This document shows, piece by piece, positions 1 to 11,610 of a stretch of DNA of 64,000 bases. Position numbers and translations under genes: made by a program. The first letter of the stretch is position 1. Each line of letters starts with the position of its first letter. Origin of the DNA: Piezodorus guildinii (lineage: Eukaryota; Arthropoda; Insecta; Hemiptera; Pentatomidae); the NCBI GenBank assembly GCA_023052935.1, contig CM041292.1, positions 99,000,237 through 99,064,236 on the forward strand, given 5' to 3'. The notes under the pieces were generated by a model. The model had not been told where the DNA came from. It ran no database searches and was given only the letters and a program-made list of their open reading frames with translations.

Positions 1-579
1 AGAACTAACAAGATATATATAAATATAAGGAGTAAGAGAGAAAGATATTTTATAAATTGTGTTTTAACATTTTATTATATGATGGTTTAGAAAGTTGAAT
101 TAAACTTAATTTTCTTTATAAATATTCTTAATTCTATAGATATTCGAATGTTATGGATCTGGGTGTGCGTATGAGAATTTTCTACGTTCCGGCTAAAAAC
201 GGAGGTACATTCCGTCCGGAGGCGGACAAATAATGGGCGACGAACGGAACCAAACAAATATTTGAGGGGGGGCTTTGTCCCTGCGGAATCCCTATGGCAT
301 TCGGGGCCCTTTGCCATCGGGATATCAGGCATTCCCTCACTTATATGGCCCTGCTGGATATTGGCCACTCTTTGTCCCTCTTCTCGGACCCTCCACTTCT
401 ATGGATATCCAGCTAATCCATAGATCTAGCTCATCGGCTCTATGGATAATGTATACCGCCCTGGGGATTACAGAACATATTGTAACTAACCTTATAAAAG
501 AATATAATGAAAAGAGAACACTGCTATTATTTCATTTAAGATATTGCTTATCTACCTATATACGTCTTCTCTATATTTA
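1..579. other. Non-genic start, GC-richer island at about 185-470
   Basis: The flanks are AT-rich. Positions 185-470 are clearly richer in G and C and contain repeated words such as CTATGGATA and GGCATTC. Short frames are open on both strands, but neither shows a recognisable domain, so I do not call a gene. It could be unique regulatory DNA or an old exon. Confidence 0.4.
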
Positions 580-960
580 AAATGTTAACGCGTTTCTTGA
601 TTTCCACGAACTCCTTCAAAACCAGTGGACGGATTTTGATAATGTTTTAACTATCATTTAAGGAATTCATTCCTATAGATTTATAAGTGAAATAAATTGG
701 AATTTAGTTTTCTTAATGAGAGACAAATAAATTTTCTGTAAACAATGCGTCCAAACGTCTTTCTAGAAATATGAGTAGTAATATAGATGTATAATATACC
801 GTTGGAAAGCCCAAGGAGGTTATGGGATTCAAGTGTTGCCACCGTACAATATCTTACAATTTATATTCTTCCAACAACAATATGATTTATCATTATAAGA
901 TTTGTTTAAATAAATGGAAAGTTGTTGTAAACCCATAAACTGATATTGTTATTAATTATT
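580..960 (+). repeat. Dispersed repeat B, copy 1 (partial)
   Basis: This block matches 39,648-40,069 in several stretches: a word related to GATTCTTGGTGTTCGTTAAC, then ATCATTTAAGG, then ATGTATAATATACCGTTGGA, and a GTGTTGCCACNGTACAATAT end. The TATAATATACCGNTGGAAAG segment is shared with the TIR repeat family described at 61,565, so the two families appear related. No coding capacity is seen. Confidence 0.5.
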
Positions 961-2020
961 TCTAATTTAAAGATTATTTCATGAAAACAGATGCTTCACT
1001 TTAAGCTAAATAGAATTACATGGAAACTAAATTAAACTTTTTGTGAGTATTTTAAATACTTTGTTATAATTTTTTTTTATTATTTTATATTATATAAAGA
1101 GAATAAACTCGCTGGTGTAAGAATATATATTTTTTAAATTATATCGTCTTACCCATCGCAGCCACAGCCATGCAAAAGCTAGACGTGGCGCATCTTTATC
1201 AACATTTAATAAGTCGAAAAAAAAAATAAATTAATAAAAAAAAAAACCGTCGGAGCTAAAATGAATTGTAAATCTTAGGTAATAAACAGAGGGGTTGCTA
1301 AAGTTTTTAATCTTTGTTTTTATGTATTTATTTTTATTTCTTGGTAAAGCGGAATAAATAGGCTTGGTTAAATATCCAGTCATAAAACACCATTATGATT
1401 TATTATTTAATTTGCCCTGAATAAATTATTATTATTACAAGAAGCTAAGGGAATAAAAAGATATGACTATATCATCTCCCATAATCATTGTCGATCAACT
1501 CTTATATCTAATGAACTCAATAATACAAACTCACTTTAGAATTATGTGCTCAACATAAAACAGACCATGAAAATTAAGGTTTTAAAATGTTTGAAGATTT
1601 GAAGCCTGCTCTTATGGTCCTCATGAATTAAATAATATTGATGATAATATTTAAGAAAATATATTATTAATCTTTAATATTTACAGTAAATTCAATTATT
1701 TATTTGTTAACATCAAACGAGTTCCTAATTAGCAATATTTAGGATTTAGGATTTTTTTAAATGTTTTTTTTAGTTGTTTAATTAAAAAAAAATGTCTCAT
1801 TTTTTTTTTAATAACTTTTACAGAGTCGTTAAATGCTCACGGTAAAACATTTACCTCATAGCCCTAATATTTTTTTTTTTTGTAACTGGATATATCAATA
1901 TTGTTAAAACTAATAATAGTTCTCAAAAACAATAAAATATCATATAAACACGAAAATATCCTTTTTAACCATCTAATATGATATAATTTTAAAATGTCAA
2001 ACACGTAAACATTTTATTTA
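961..2020. other. AT-rich non-coding stretch
   Basis: Mostly A/T with short poly(A) and poly(T) runs. I see no reading frame of note, RNA gene or clear repeat boundary. Confidence 0.6.
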
Positions 2021-2023
2021 GGT

Positions 2024-2164
2024 ACTAGCCGTTCGCATGACCTGTCGTTTTTAGAAAACCCAGTGAACTTTTCACCAACAGACATTGACGGAGATAACCT
2101 TTACCAAGTATTTCTAACCACTAGGTCAATTAAATACAGTATCCAATATACCATGTTCAGTTAG
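2024..2164 (+). other. Exon-like frame with splice acceptor, unidentified
   Basis: A frame of 46 codons ending in TAG directly follows a good acceptor-like sequence (TTTTATTTAG at 2,012-2,021). The peptide is balanced in composition (it includes SPTDIDGDNLYQVF) rather than the K/N/I/F-rich translation typical of this DNA. I cannot assign it to a family. It could be a terminal coding exon or chance. Confidence 0.2.
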
Positions 2165-2402
2165 ACGGATCTGGATCGGTAACATAAACAAGGACGGAAT
2201 GAAATATTATTAATACATATAAAAACAAAAAAATCATAAAATGTAAATTAAAGTCATTATATAAGGAGAAGTTGGTCAGGGGTGTAATCATAAAAACACT
2301 TCAATTAAGTGATCTTAATTTATAATTTCAACTTTTCAGCCTTATTTTAGACCATCTTCAGAGAAATTGATTGTCGCGAAATCACAACAACGATAACCAA
2401 TG

Positions 2403-3180
2403 AATGAATGAATGCAAAAAGAACTTTATTCTGGGACTAGGTCCCTTAAGAATAACATACAGGTACAAAACAAATAATTATTATGACTGACCAATGAACA
2501 CATAAAAAGAAAAACAAAAAAGACTTATAACATTAATGATTATAATAAATATATACAAGCATTTTAAATGGTAAAAACAGAAAGAAATGAAAAATTAAAA
2601 TTAAAAAGATTACAATAGTATCTAAAAGTAACATAGGGCTAACAAACCAAAGAAAAAAACTTTAGAATAATTAAAAATAATAATGAAAACTTTATAACAT
2701 TTATGACATGAAGAGTGGACATTTCTCACATAGCTCAAATTTTTATACTGAAATTAGTTGGCATCTGGTTGGGAAGCAAGAAGGTGTCTAAAAAGGAGCG
2801 ATTTGAATGAAGTTTGGGAAGGAGCATGACGGATGTTTGATGGGAGAATATTCCAGAAAAAAGTGGACCGGGCTAAAAAGAAAAATTCATATTTTTTGGT
2901 TCGATGGGAAGGCGTATAGAGGTCAGAAGGACGGGATCTGGTTTCCTGAGTATGGATTATGGATTTAAATTGCAGGAGACTATAAACGTAAGAGGGGCGA
3001 TGGGAGCGGATGACTTGATAGAGAAAGAAACCAAGGAAATGTAGCCTTCGAATAGAGAGAAATAGCCAATTTGATTCGTCATAGAGGTGTGATACGCGCG
3101 ACCGTCTAAAGGTACCGAAGAACTAATATGCGAAACAATCACCGCGAGGATAACCAAAAATTTGGACCGAAACATTAGCA
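2403..3180 (-). mobile_element. CR1/L2-like non-LTR retrotransposon, 5'-truncated 3' end
   Basis: On the minus strand a reverse-transcriptase C-terminal tail is followed by a 3' UTR containing AATAAAGTTC and ending in a short (CATT)n array at 2,403-2,415. A microsatellite-like 3' end instead of poly(A), plus the RT tail type, points to CR1/L2-type elements. The clade call is an inference from motif style. Confidence 0.7.
2754..3122 (-). pseudogene. RT C-terminal remnant of the CR1/L2-like element
   Basis: An open frame of 122 codons between a TAG (3,123-3,125) and TAA (2,754-2,756). It reads through RTKKYEFFFLARSTFFWN and ILPSNIRHAPSQTSFKSLL, the typical C-terminal segment of CR1/L2/Jockey-type reverse transcriptases (R-x-F-W-N-x-LP-x-x-I and SFKSLL). 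The RT catalytic core is absent because the copy is 5' truncated. It is not functional alone. Confidence 0.75.
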
Positions 3181-3232
3181 CAATAAATTAAGCTCACTTA
3201 ATTGAAGTGTTTATTTGAGTGCACTCAAAACC

Positions 3233-4300
3233 AATCCTTCTATCCTTTTAGTTCTTCTTCGATTGGGGACCCTTAGCAGCGCGAAGTGGTTTTCAAATAT
3301 TCCACACCGCGATTCCTCAACATAAACAGTATAAACATACCAGCACGAACGATTCACGATAAATGAGCATAAACATCTCCTATTATATAGTTAAAAAAAA
3401 GAGGTAGATATCATGCATTAAGACAATCGAGTGCTAATATTATGTTTGTATCTTTTTTTGGGGCCCACTCAATGTTAATTACTATCATATTTCATTTTTC
3501 AATGATAAATGCTCACGCACAAGTAAATAGGTATTATTGAGGTAATAAATAGTGGTTATACAATACGAAACATTTTTTTAAAATTTTTATTTGAGCTTCT
3601 ACTTAAAAGGAAATCTAAAAATGAGTTTTGATCCGTCTATCAGTTTTGCACTAACGATAGGTTATTTTCATTTTATTTATTGTGGTACATAATACAATAA
3701 ATTCTCGAAACGCAGCCTGAACACAGTTGTTTCTTTATTGACTGAACCTCGAGATCTATAGACAACTTCAATTATGAACAGTCGAGAACTAAAAACAATA
3801 TGTATATTTGTTTATTTATTACATCAATTATTTTATTGGTTTTCGAATCTAAAATGGAAAATATATTTATTTATCCTTAGAAAGAGGTGTGTAGTCGAAA
3901 TAACCCCGCCTCCAGAGACCGGCAGAGCCCGTTCCAGAAGCGAATCAATTTCGGAAGCGAGCCCCTTATTGTGGCCGGATGTCTTTGGCTTTATCCCCCT
4001 GGAATACTAAATCCTCAGATATCTTGCAGACAGTTACAACCGTATTATAGCTTTGAATATCTCCATTTATGTATGCTCATCTTGAAATGTCAATAAATGT
4101 AACTTTGATTTATTTTCTCACAAAATATAAGAACAAAATGAATTTAATTTTTAAAAATCTTATCTTAATCAATGTTCGGCTTGTGAAAGCATTAGAATAG
4201 ACTACTTGTAATAATTGCATCCAAATGAAATTAAACGGTCTATATATCAGGTTTCGTTTAATTATATTAATAAACTAAAGGTTTCGTTTAGTTCTATTAA
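3233..4300. other. AT-rich DNA with small GC-richer islet at 3,885-4,010
   Basis: Mostly unique AT-rich sequence. The block at 3,235-3,320 shares ATTCCACACCGCGAT with 19,080-19,110, so a small dispersed repeat may lie there. The islet at 3,885-4,010 is open in two overlapping frames but resembles no known protein. Confidence 0.4.
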
Positions 4301-4308
4301 TAAAATAA

Positions 4309-5007
4309 AGATGAACGAGTCCAAGAGTGTTCATGTAATGTTCACTTTGAACCATAAACCTTCTCCTCCCATTAACTTTAATAATATTCCGACTTCCGAC
4401 GAAATTCGATATTAAGGTATTCACTTGGACAAAAGACTGACCTGGAGGACCCACATTCGACAACAACGCAAGGAACTCAACAGACGATACGGTCTTTTAT
4501 CTAGATTACTTGACAGACGTTCTAAATTATCATTAACCAACAAACTAACTCTTTACAAAGTTTTGCTTAAACCGATCTGGACATACGGGATAGAACTTGG
4601 GGGCTCTGCTAAACTATCAAGCGTCCAAATAATAAAGTCTTTTCAGTCGAAAGTGCTGCGCAAAATAGTGGACGCTTAGTTCTAAGTAACAAACGACGTT
4701 AAACATAACAACTTAAACATTCCGACTATTTCAGCTGCTGCTACAGGCACAATACAATAACTTCCACCAAAGACTAACATACAATATCAACCCTCTTACA
4801 GAAACATTAAAATGCCTTACGAATCCTTTCAGCCCACCCCGACGACTAAGCAGGCGGTGGCCAAGAGATATGCTGATCACTTAACGAGCTCTGATGTGAT
4901 CACCCGCTGCTTCAGTAGTCCACAAATTTGCTTATAGCAAATGAATTGAAGTTGGCAAATTAAATTGTATGTTAAATTTCTTGTTTGTAATAAAAAAAAA
5001 TTTAAAA
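4309..5007 (+). mobile_element. Jockey-type retrotransposon 3' fragment, degraded
   Basis: The translation follows the C-terminal third of the RT encoded at 11,611-13,158: NESKSVHVMFTL, then LDKRLTW, RKELNRRYG, KPIWTYGIEL and SFQSKVLRKIV, then RRLSRRWPRDML near 4,840-4,875. Stops interrupt the frame at 4,413 and 4,677. An A-rich tail near 4,988-5,007 marks the 3' end. A roughly 31-bp tandem duplication (GGTTTCGTTTA...) lies just upstream at 4,249-4,310. It is 5' truncated and dead. Confidence 0.85.
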
Positions 5008-5339
5008 AAGTCTCGCATGTGGGTCAAGTATTCTTCATGGAAGCCAGGAAACTGGACTGATAGAATTTGGGAATTAACAATGTGGACTGATAGAAAAGGC
5101 AGAGAAAATAGGTTTTGTAGATCTAAAGATAAAATTTCGGAATAATGGACGCTATCACACAGAACAGTGTAAAAGCAAAGCATAGTTCATCGTATCTGCT
5201 ACAATCTGTTCTTATCAGAATGAACCAAGAAACTATCAAGTCAGAACCGGATAGGATAGTTGTAAAATGATAATTTATATATTTATTTTATGATTTTATA
5301 TAGGGAATTCTCACATGAAGAAAGAGACTAATTAACAGT

Positions 5340-5560
5340 TTTTAAAAATTTATAATTGATTTATTTAGAAATAACACAATCCGTCACTCACTGGGGGCAA
5401 CGAGTATTACAGCTATAAGGAATTATACATCCCTCATGTACAGAGTCAACAGAAATAAAATAAATAGTTTACAAACTAAAACTAAATAAATAAAAGATCA
5501 TGAAAATCTTGGCAACGTTCATACCTAATTGACATTAACTATTTGAGATACAAAAACTTA
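5340..5560 (-). mobile_element. Non-LTR 3' UTR relic (minus)
   Basis: The order GAAATAACACAATCCGTCAC, ACGAGTATTACAGCTATAAG, then CTTGGCAACGTTCATACC matches blocks at 32,798, 37,105 and 57,110. These are 3' untranslated ends of Jockey-type elements written in reverse. No coding part remains. Confidence 0.6.
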
Positions 5561-5624
5561 ATTGTAAAAATTTCCAATAAATTTTGCATTGCTGTGGCGT
5601 TTTACTGTATAAGGAGCTGATGAC

Positions 5625-5845
5625 AATAAATCATGGATGACAATCTCAAAAATGTATTTTTTTTTTTTTTTTTTGGATTTTTCTAAAACAAAAAAGAAAT
5701 ATAAAAAGAATTACCTAAATAATTTAAGAAGCATAATGGATCGGAGAGCTGTGGGACTTTCCAGATGGTACTTCCACCTAATTATAAAGCAGACAATTTA
5801 TTTTATTTATAGATTTCTACAAGCTCCCAGAAAAAAAAAAAAAAA
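5625..5845 (+). repeat. Small dispersed repeat C, copy 1
   Basis: Shares GACAATCTCAAAAATG, AAAGAAATATAAA-GAATTACCTA and GAGAGCTGTGGGACTTTCC with 8,815-9,015. It ends in an A-rich tract at 5,830-5,845, which suggests a retroposed 3' end. The poly(T) run inside this copy is absent from the other. Confidence 0.6.
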
Positions 5846-6178
5846 TTAAAAACAAAATTGTATGTAAAAAAATGTGACCTTCTTACCCAACGGATTTCCT
5901 AAAATATACCGAGGTGATCAAGAAAATAAATTAAGAACCTTCTAACAAAAAACTGAAAGTGTGTAGATAAAAATACTTAGTTATTTCACATAGTAAAGTT
6001 TATAGAGTCACCTCTGGGTTGGTAATTGTAAAACTTTTAAAAATTATAATAATTTTTACAGTTTGTTGAAAATAATTAGTCATAAAATTTTTTACCGTAT
6101 GCGAATGTTTTTTCTTTCCATCAACTAAGTGGAAAAGAAATTTTAGCTGCATCATAAAAACAGTAACGAAAAAAGATC

Positions 6179-6213
<35 letters not shown>

Positions 6214-6645
6214 CCATTACATTTGCTAAAATGTATTATCATTGTATAACTCTTCTTTTAGCCGTGTCGTGCATTTGCATAATTTAAACTCGGTCCTAAA
6301 TAAAGTTAAAACTTTAAAAACGGATGAGTTCAAAAGTTCAGACACGAAAGGTTAAAAGGCCATGAAATGAGGGAAGTTTAGCCGCTAGCTATCTTCTTCA
6401 CCGGATGCAGCGCAATCTTTCTCTTGCTGACCCCTTCCTTAATGTTGTTGATTAGTTGGAAATGATCGCTTTAATCGTCAAAAAGATAAGTTTGTGAGTT
6501 GACGTCGCTTTCATTACGAAGATCTAAGAAGTGCCAGGAAGTGCTTGTTCAAGTTTGAGAAGGATTGGACATATTTGAACGTAAATATATATCATATACA
6601 GTATGAATTTTTCTTGATTAAATTATTAATTATGCTTCACTCAAT
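5846..6645. other. AT-rich DNA with a poly(A) tract
   Basis: Non-coding. Contains a 29-base poly(A) at about 6,184-6,212. A slightly GC-richer stretch at 6,360-6,470 has no recognisable content. Confidence 0.5.
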
Positions 6646-6646
6646 A

Positions 6647-6698
<52 letters not shown>

Positions 6699-6700
6699 TA
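6646..6700. repeat. (TA)n microsatellite
   Basis: Alternating TA for about 45 bp with small interruptions. Confidence 0.9.
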
Positions 6701-6754
6701 TACGTCTATATTATGGTTCTTATTATCAAAACGAAAATTGCGTAAAATATGTTG

Positions 6755-6965
6755 CACTTTTCTCCTTGTTGTATATCAATTCGCTCAACTTGAATATTTA
6801 GCTGTTATTTATCAAATGTAATAGATGATGTGCCTATTTTTGAATCTACAAATTAAAATACTTTAAAGAAGAAATTTAAATATCGGCATTAAGTCCTGTC
6901 AGACTATTTCAGTCAGAATGAAACTTATGCCATATTAAAGCCCATAAATTTACATCATCATAGCT
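6755..6965 (-). repeat. TIR-family repeat A, partial (minus)
   Basis: Reads in reverse as the middle of the family seen complete at 61,565-62,550, including CCTGTCAGACTATTTCAGTC, TTTAAATATCGGCATTAAG and the TTTATCAAATGTAATAGATG block. Both termini are missing. Confidence 0.6.
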
Positions 6966-6978
6966 AGTTTAATCAAAT

Positions 6979-6979
<1 letters not shown>

Positions 6980-7026
<47 letters not shown>

Positions 7027-7066
7027 TATAGAGAGAGAGAGAGAGAGGGAGAGAGAGAAGAGAGAA
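6980..7066. repeat. (AT)n followed by (GA)n microsatellite
   Basis: About 50 bp of AT repeats run into about 35 bp of GA repeats. Confidence 0.95.
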
Positions 7067-7373
7067 ATGCTTTATTTCATCAAAACCATAACAAAACAAA
7101 ACATTGCTGCCCAACTGTGTTGGTTTGCTATCTCACACAGCGTACTAATCAATCTAATGACATGTGATATTGAGTTGAATTGATATAAATTTACCATACA
7201 TTTTTTTTTTTTTATCGATAGCTTTATTTTATATGTTATAGTATGTAATATAGTTTACAATTTAAAGCACAATCCATACAAAAGGAAAGAAAAAAATTAA
7301 ATATGCACACCTGAATGACTAACATTATCGAAGCACATTAATGACAAAATTTAAGTAAATAGATAAGTCACGG

Positions 7374-7422
<49 letters not shown>

Positions 7423-7444
7423 AATTCACTAAAGAAAAATTTAA

Positions 7445-7481
<37 letters not shown>

Positions 7482-7862
7482 TTTTAAACGAAATATAGTC
7501 TTTTTTTTTTTTTGGACAAACATTCAGAGATTTTTCCTATCTTTTTTTGTTATACCTCTTAATTTCAGAAACACCCATCCCCAAACAACTAGGTGGCAGC
7601 TATTCGACGGCAACATTTATCAGCAATTCCTGATTTAATGAACCAACAATGAGATATTTCCTTTTTAATTTCTTTTTTCCGGTTTCCGCAACTTGCGTCA
7701 CATTCAGAATCTAATTATTTGCTAACGCTAGTACTCCGCACCTCTGACAGTCATATCTTCATTTACGATCTTCTTACAAATTTGTCCGTGGTCTTCAATG
7801 TCTGCACCTCTAATCCGGGCAGTTCTTAGTAGAAGTTTTGTTGAACTTAGCATCAGATAATT
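7067..7862. other. AT-rich DNA with homopolymers
   Basis: Holds a 42-base poly(A) at 7,379-7,420 and an (AT)n run at 7,450-7,478. The segment 7,560-7,860 has more normal composition but no supported gene or repeat. Confidence 0.5.
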
Positions 7863-8531
7863 GTATTGATTATTTTTTATTTGTATTTATTAAGATAAAT
7901 TACAATTTGTTTCGATCTTGGCAATAATAATAATCATGATATGAGACCACATTCATACAATATTTACAGAAAAAAAAATCCTCAGTCAAATCACATGAAA
8001 TAAATAAATACAAAGTTAACAAATAAATGATCATCTCACACAAACTCATAAATATATAAAATATTTACAATCGACGGTAGGAACCTAGGACTGAGCTTTT
8101 CCCTCCAATTCTGGAGGAAAAACCAGTATACAATGGATTCCAGCGTTTCTCTCTCAGCACTGCCAGTGGAAGCTGAGTGAAAGAAACATAGCCACAAACA
8201 TACAGCACATGAGAGAAGAATCTAATCAGTGCCAGAACTCCAGGGTAGATATTTACAAAACGTCTAGGGGCCAATGCCGTTTTAATCTTTGATGAGAGTA
8301 GTAGGAGTCGGTGGAGCTGGATAGGAATTGTGCTGAAGGTTTAAGATGATGAATAAGGTTCTGATGGCATTTGGAATATTTGAATGGTACCAGGTCTGAA
8401 ATAAATGGAATGTGAAGGCCGTGGTGTAAAGCACAGATTGTAACATAATAAGAAGTATTATCTATTGTTCGGAGGACTATTGTATTAAAAGGATTGGATG
8501 CGTTTGATATAAAATATTTAGCTATTCCCAA
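7863..8531 (-). mobile_element. Jockey-type element, 5'-truncated copy (minus)
   Basis: The region matches the 3' part of the full-length element at 11,157-15,948 in the same order: a C-terminal RT frame at 8,253-8,531 (KRHWPLDVL near the end), then a 3' UTR with CAGTGCCAGAACTCCAG, CAGCACATGAGAGAAGAATC, ATTCCAGCG and the AATATTTACA words. The peptide at 8,253-8,531 contains NTSYYVTICALHHGLHIPFI and SKCHQNLIHH, equivalent to the last 90 residues of the intact RT. Everything 5' of this is missing. Confidence 0.85.
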
Positions 8532-8814
8532 AGTTCAGAGGTCTATTAATAAAATTATAATTTCTATTATCGTAGATATCTGCTAGATAGGACGATTGTC
8601 GAGGTTGTTAGTAAACAGTCGTCTTAGTATCCCCGAGGCTACCCAGGATAGGTGAGTTAAAATTTATTTCCCACAAAATGAATCTCCACCTTCCAACATT
8701 GTTTGGCACAAGGTAAGTGTTTATGTATTCTGTAATGCTTGACATGTTAGAAATAGAAATTGTAAAGTACGCTATTTCAAGAAAAATAGAGGAAAAAAAG
8801 AAGGTTACAGATAT

Positions 8815-9015
8815 AAGAATGCCATGGAAGACAATCTCAAAAATGGATTTACTAAAACAAAAAAAGAAATATAAAGAATTACCTAAAAAATTTAAAAAGC
8901 ATAAAGGATTGGAGAGCTGTGGGACTTTCCGATGGTATTTTCGCCTAATTGCTTTATCCAGCAGACGGGGTTTATTTTATTTATAGACTCCCACGAGCTC
9001 CCCGACAAATTAAAA
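8815..9015 (+). repeat. Small dispersed repeat C, copy 2
   Basis: Matches 5,625-5,845 with GACAATCTCAAAAATGGA, GAATTACCTAAAAAATTTAA and GAGAGCTGTGGGACTTTCC, then an AAATTAAAAAAATTAAAT tail. An open frame exists in this copy but stops occur in the other, so coding is not supported. Confidence 0.6.
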
Positions 9016-10061
9016 AAATTAAATAAAATAGTTATAAATATAGTAGTTCTTTTGGAAACTTCCAAGAATCAAATATGCTACCCATATTGAGCCAAACCCA
9101 TAATTATTTAAACGTCATGGACTATAGATGTTTTTAAAAATAATAAAACCGTTTATAATATGCCACTTTTTAACAAAATATACTTTTTTGTTTTACTTTG
9201 TTCTATGGAACTAAACGTTATAAGAAGATAAACGTTATTCGTTTATTATGAAAGGTATTAAATAAGTACGCATTGGAAAATATTTGATATCTTTAAATTC
9301 ATAATGTAAAACGTAACAGTGATAAAACACATACATCGAAAATCAATTACTTTTTCTGCTATCGGATCACATAAAAAGAAAAAAAAAATACAGTGTTTAA
9401 CTTCCTTAAACCATGAAATGTGAACGAGTTGTTTTATATGTTTTAAAAACAATTTGATTATAGAGAAAGTGAAGGAGTATGAGAAAAAAATTACCTGTTA
9501 AACGTGAGGCGAAAAAGCTGAATATTTTAGCGTCTTACCTGAAAATAAGAAAAATAATAGTTAGTATGAAATTAAAATATAAATTTCGTAAAAATCAACT
9601 AAAATGAAACTCTTGTACAAAATTATACAACAAATATATTGATTTCTAAACCTATATAAATATTTACTGAACTGTATTCCGAAAACAAATAATCAGCTAA
9701 TGGACTTCTAAACATTGAAGGGCTTAAGAAGCCAGACTGAGAAGGATCATGGAAGATCCAACAGCATTTTCTAAACAAAAAAAAAATTATTACTAAAATA
9801 TGTAAAGAAACCTTTTCTCAGGAGTCAAAAGTTAGTCAAACGAAATCCTCTAAGATTTAAATATTGCCCTTTTTCCATTTAAATAATATGATATACCCTT
9901 AAATATTTCAAAATTATCAGGTAACGAAGAAAAAAATTTCTAAAACAGTCCACTTCCTATCCAGAGTAAGATTGAAGAAAATATAAATTTGTATTGTACT
10001 TGTATATTTATACTTAATCTATATTTTTACTTTATTTTTTTTTCATTGTAATTTCTTTATT
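9016..10061. other. AT-rich non-coding stretch
   Basis: No gene, RNA or clear repeat seen. Composition is uniformly A/T rich. Confidence 0.55.
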
Positions 10062-10745
10062 TTTTTAACATGTCCACCTGTCCCACGATTTTCTTTAACA
10101 ATATTCCACTCACCCCAGTTGAACAGATCCGGTACCTATCTAGACAAACGTCTAGACTCCATCTAGACAAACGTCTTACTTGGAATCCTAATACTAGACT
10201 GAAACGACAAGAAACAGCTCGTAGATACCGCTTAATACAACACTTACTGGACAAACGATCAAAACTTTCCACGTAATACAAAAAATTAATTTATATAACC
10301 ATCATTAGGCCTATTTGGACATATGAGATTGAGCTATGGGGATCTACCAAACCATCCAATTCTTCCCGCATTCAATCCTTGCAATCCAAAATCCTCCGCG
10401 AAAGATCCTAAACGCCCTTTACTTTGTCACCAATAAAATAATTCATAAAGACCTAAATATCCCATTAGTCGCAGATCTAGCCCGAACTAGATATTCCTCC
10501 TTTTATTCCAAATTACCCGCCCACTCCAATCCACTCGTCCGCAAACCCTCATCTCCTATTCCTGATCATCTTCCTAGGCGGCTGAAAAGACGATGGCCTC
10601 GAGACCTACTTAGCTAAATAAACTTTGAAGTGCTACCACTGGGTAGTTTCTTCACATGCCTGTATCATGCCCACTTGATTTATTAGCACATTTACTTATT
10701 GTAATACAGTTGTAAATTTCTTTTAAATAAAAAAAAAAAAAATTA
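10062..10745 (+). mobile_element. Jockey-type element subfamily 2, 5'-truncated and broken
   Basis: The plus-strand translation gives RT C-terminal words: DKRLTWNPNTRLKRQE, IRPIWTYEIELWG, YFVTNKIIHKDLNIPLV, then RRLKRRWPRDLLS* ending at about 10,617. Frameshifts and a TAA at 10,274 break it. A 27-bp in-frame duplication (TCTAGACAAACGTCT repeated) lies at about 10,135-10,185. The 3' UTR (ACATGCCTGTATCATGCCC...) and A-rich tail end near 10,745. The same 3' end occurs at the right edge of the window in reverse. Confidence 0.85.
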
Positions 10746-10884
10746 AATAAATAAATATTGAAAACGATATAATAAAAGGACGTTGATTAACAAATAGATT
10801 TTTCACCTTTAATGAAAAAATGACTAGAAAAAATATTTTTCATCATAGTATAGATCATCTGGAATCATGTACACAAATATTCTA

Positions 10885-11144
10885 TTATTTTCACTTTCAC
10901 TTACCTATGTATGAAATATATAGTAAGGGAAAGTATTTCGATCACGAAAAGTTTCGAATTCTAGTTATCAACGAAAATACACGTTTTATAGTCCCTTTGA
11001 CGAAAACGAAAAGTCGTACAATAGGGAGATTTTATATTTAAGACAAATATACGTTCGAGATGTTACAGCAACTTTTTCATCAAAATCGGCTTACAATAAG
11101 AGCCACTCAATACTATGAATTTAGAACCTTTTTACGATTTTCTC
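10885..11144 (+). repeat. TIR-family repeat A, 5' half of a split copy
   Basis: Begins near TTTCACTTTCACTTACCTAT, the terminal inverted repeat of the family, followed by ATATAGTAAGGGAAAGTATT. It is interrupted at 11,145-11,156 by the Jockey insertion and resumes at 15,961. Confidence 0.75.
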
Positions 11145-11156
11145 GAAAACGGCTCT
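11145..11156. repeat. Target-site duplication of the Jockey element, left copy
   Basis: GAAAACGGCTCT, identical to 15,949-15,960. In unbroken family copies this word occurs once (for example AAAATGGCTCTAACGATTTTG near 20,268). Confidence 0.85.
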
Positions 11157-11610
11157 TTTTTTTTTCTTTTTTTATTTTTTTTTTATTCGTATATATTACA
11201 ATTTGTCATAATAGACAATAATAATAGTGCTACAGGATCTCATTCACACAATATTTACAATATAAACAAAAGGAAAGTCAAATTACATAAAATAAAATCA
11301 AAATAAATAAACGTATACAATAACAAAATTTATAGACAAAATAAATACAAATAAATGAAGTTAACAAATAAATAAACAAAACATGTCACATTCATACCTA
11401 TGTACAATATTTACAATCAGCTCGGGAACCCCAGACGGGGCTTGTCCCCCCACTTGTGGAAGGACAAGCAGAGTCAAAAGGATCCCAGCGCCTCCCTCTC
11501 AGCCGCATCACTGCTGAGAGCCAGCGGAAGCTAAGTGAGGGCGCCACAGCCACAATCACACCGCACATGAGAGGAGAATCTGACCAGTGTCAGAACTCCA
11601 GAATAGATGT
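11157..11610 (-). other. 3' UTR of the Jockey element
   Basis: Lies between the RT stop and the T-rich end. It contains GC-rich words (GGGGCTTGTCCCCCCACTTG) and AATATTTACA repeats, shared with the relics at 7,863 and 57,869. Confidence 0.8.

Larger units (their letters stand above)
2279..3232. repeat. Foldback element interrupted by a non-LTR fragment
   Basis: The left arm starts GGGTGTAATCATAAAAACAC and continues CTTCAATTAAGTGATCTTAATT. The right arm near 3,184-3,232 is the inverted version, with AATTAAGCTCACTTAATTG followed by AAGTGTTTATTTGAGTG. The ends resemble the foldbacks at 16,663 and 27,917. The non-LTR fragment at 2,403-3,180 sits between the arms, so it inserted later. Confidence 0.55.
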
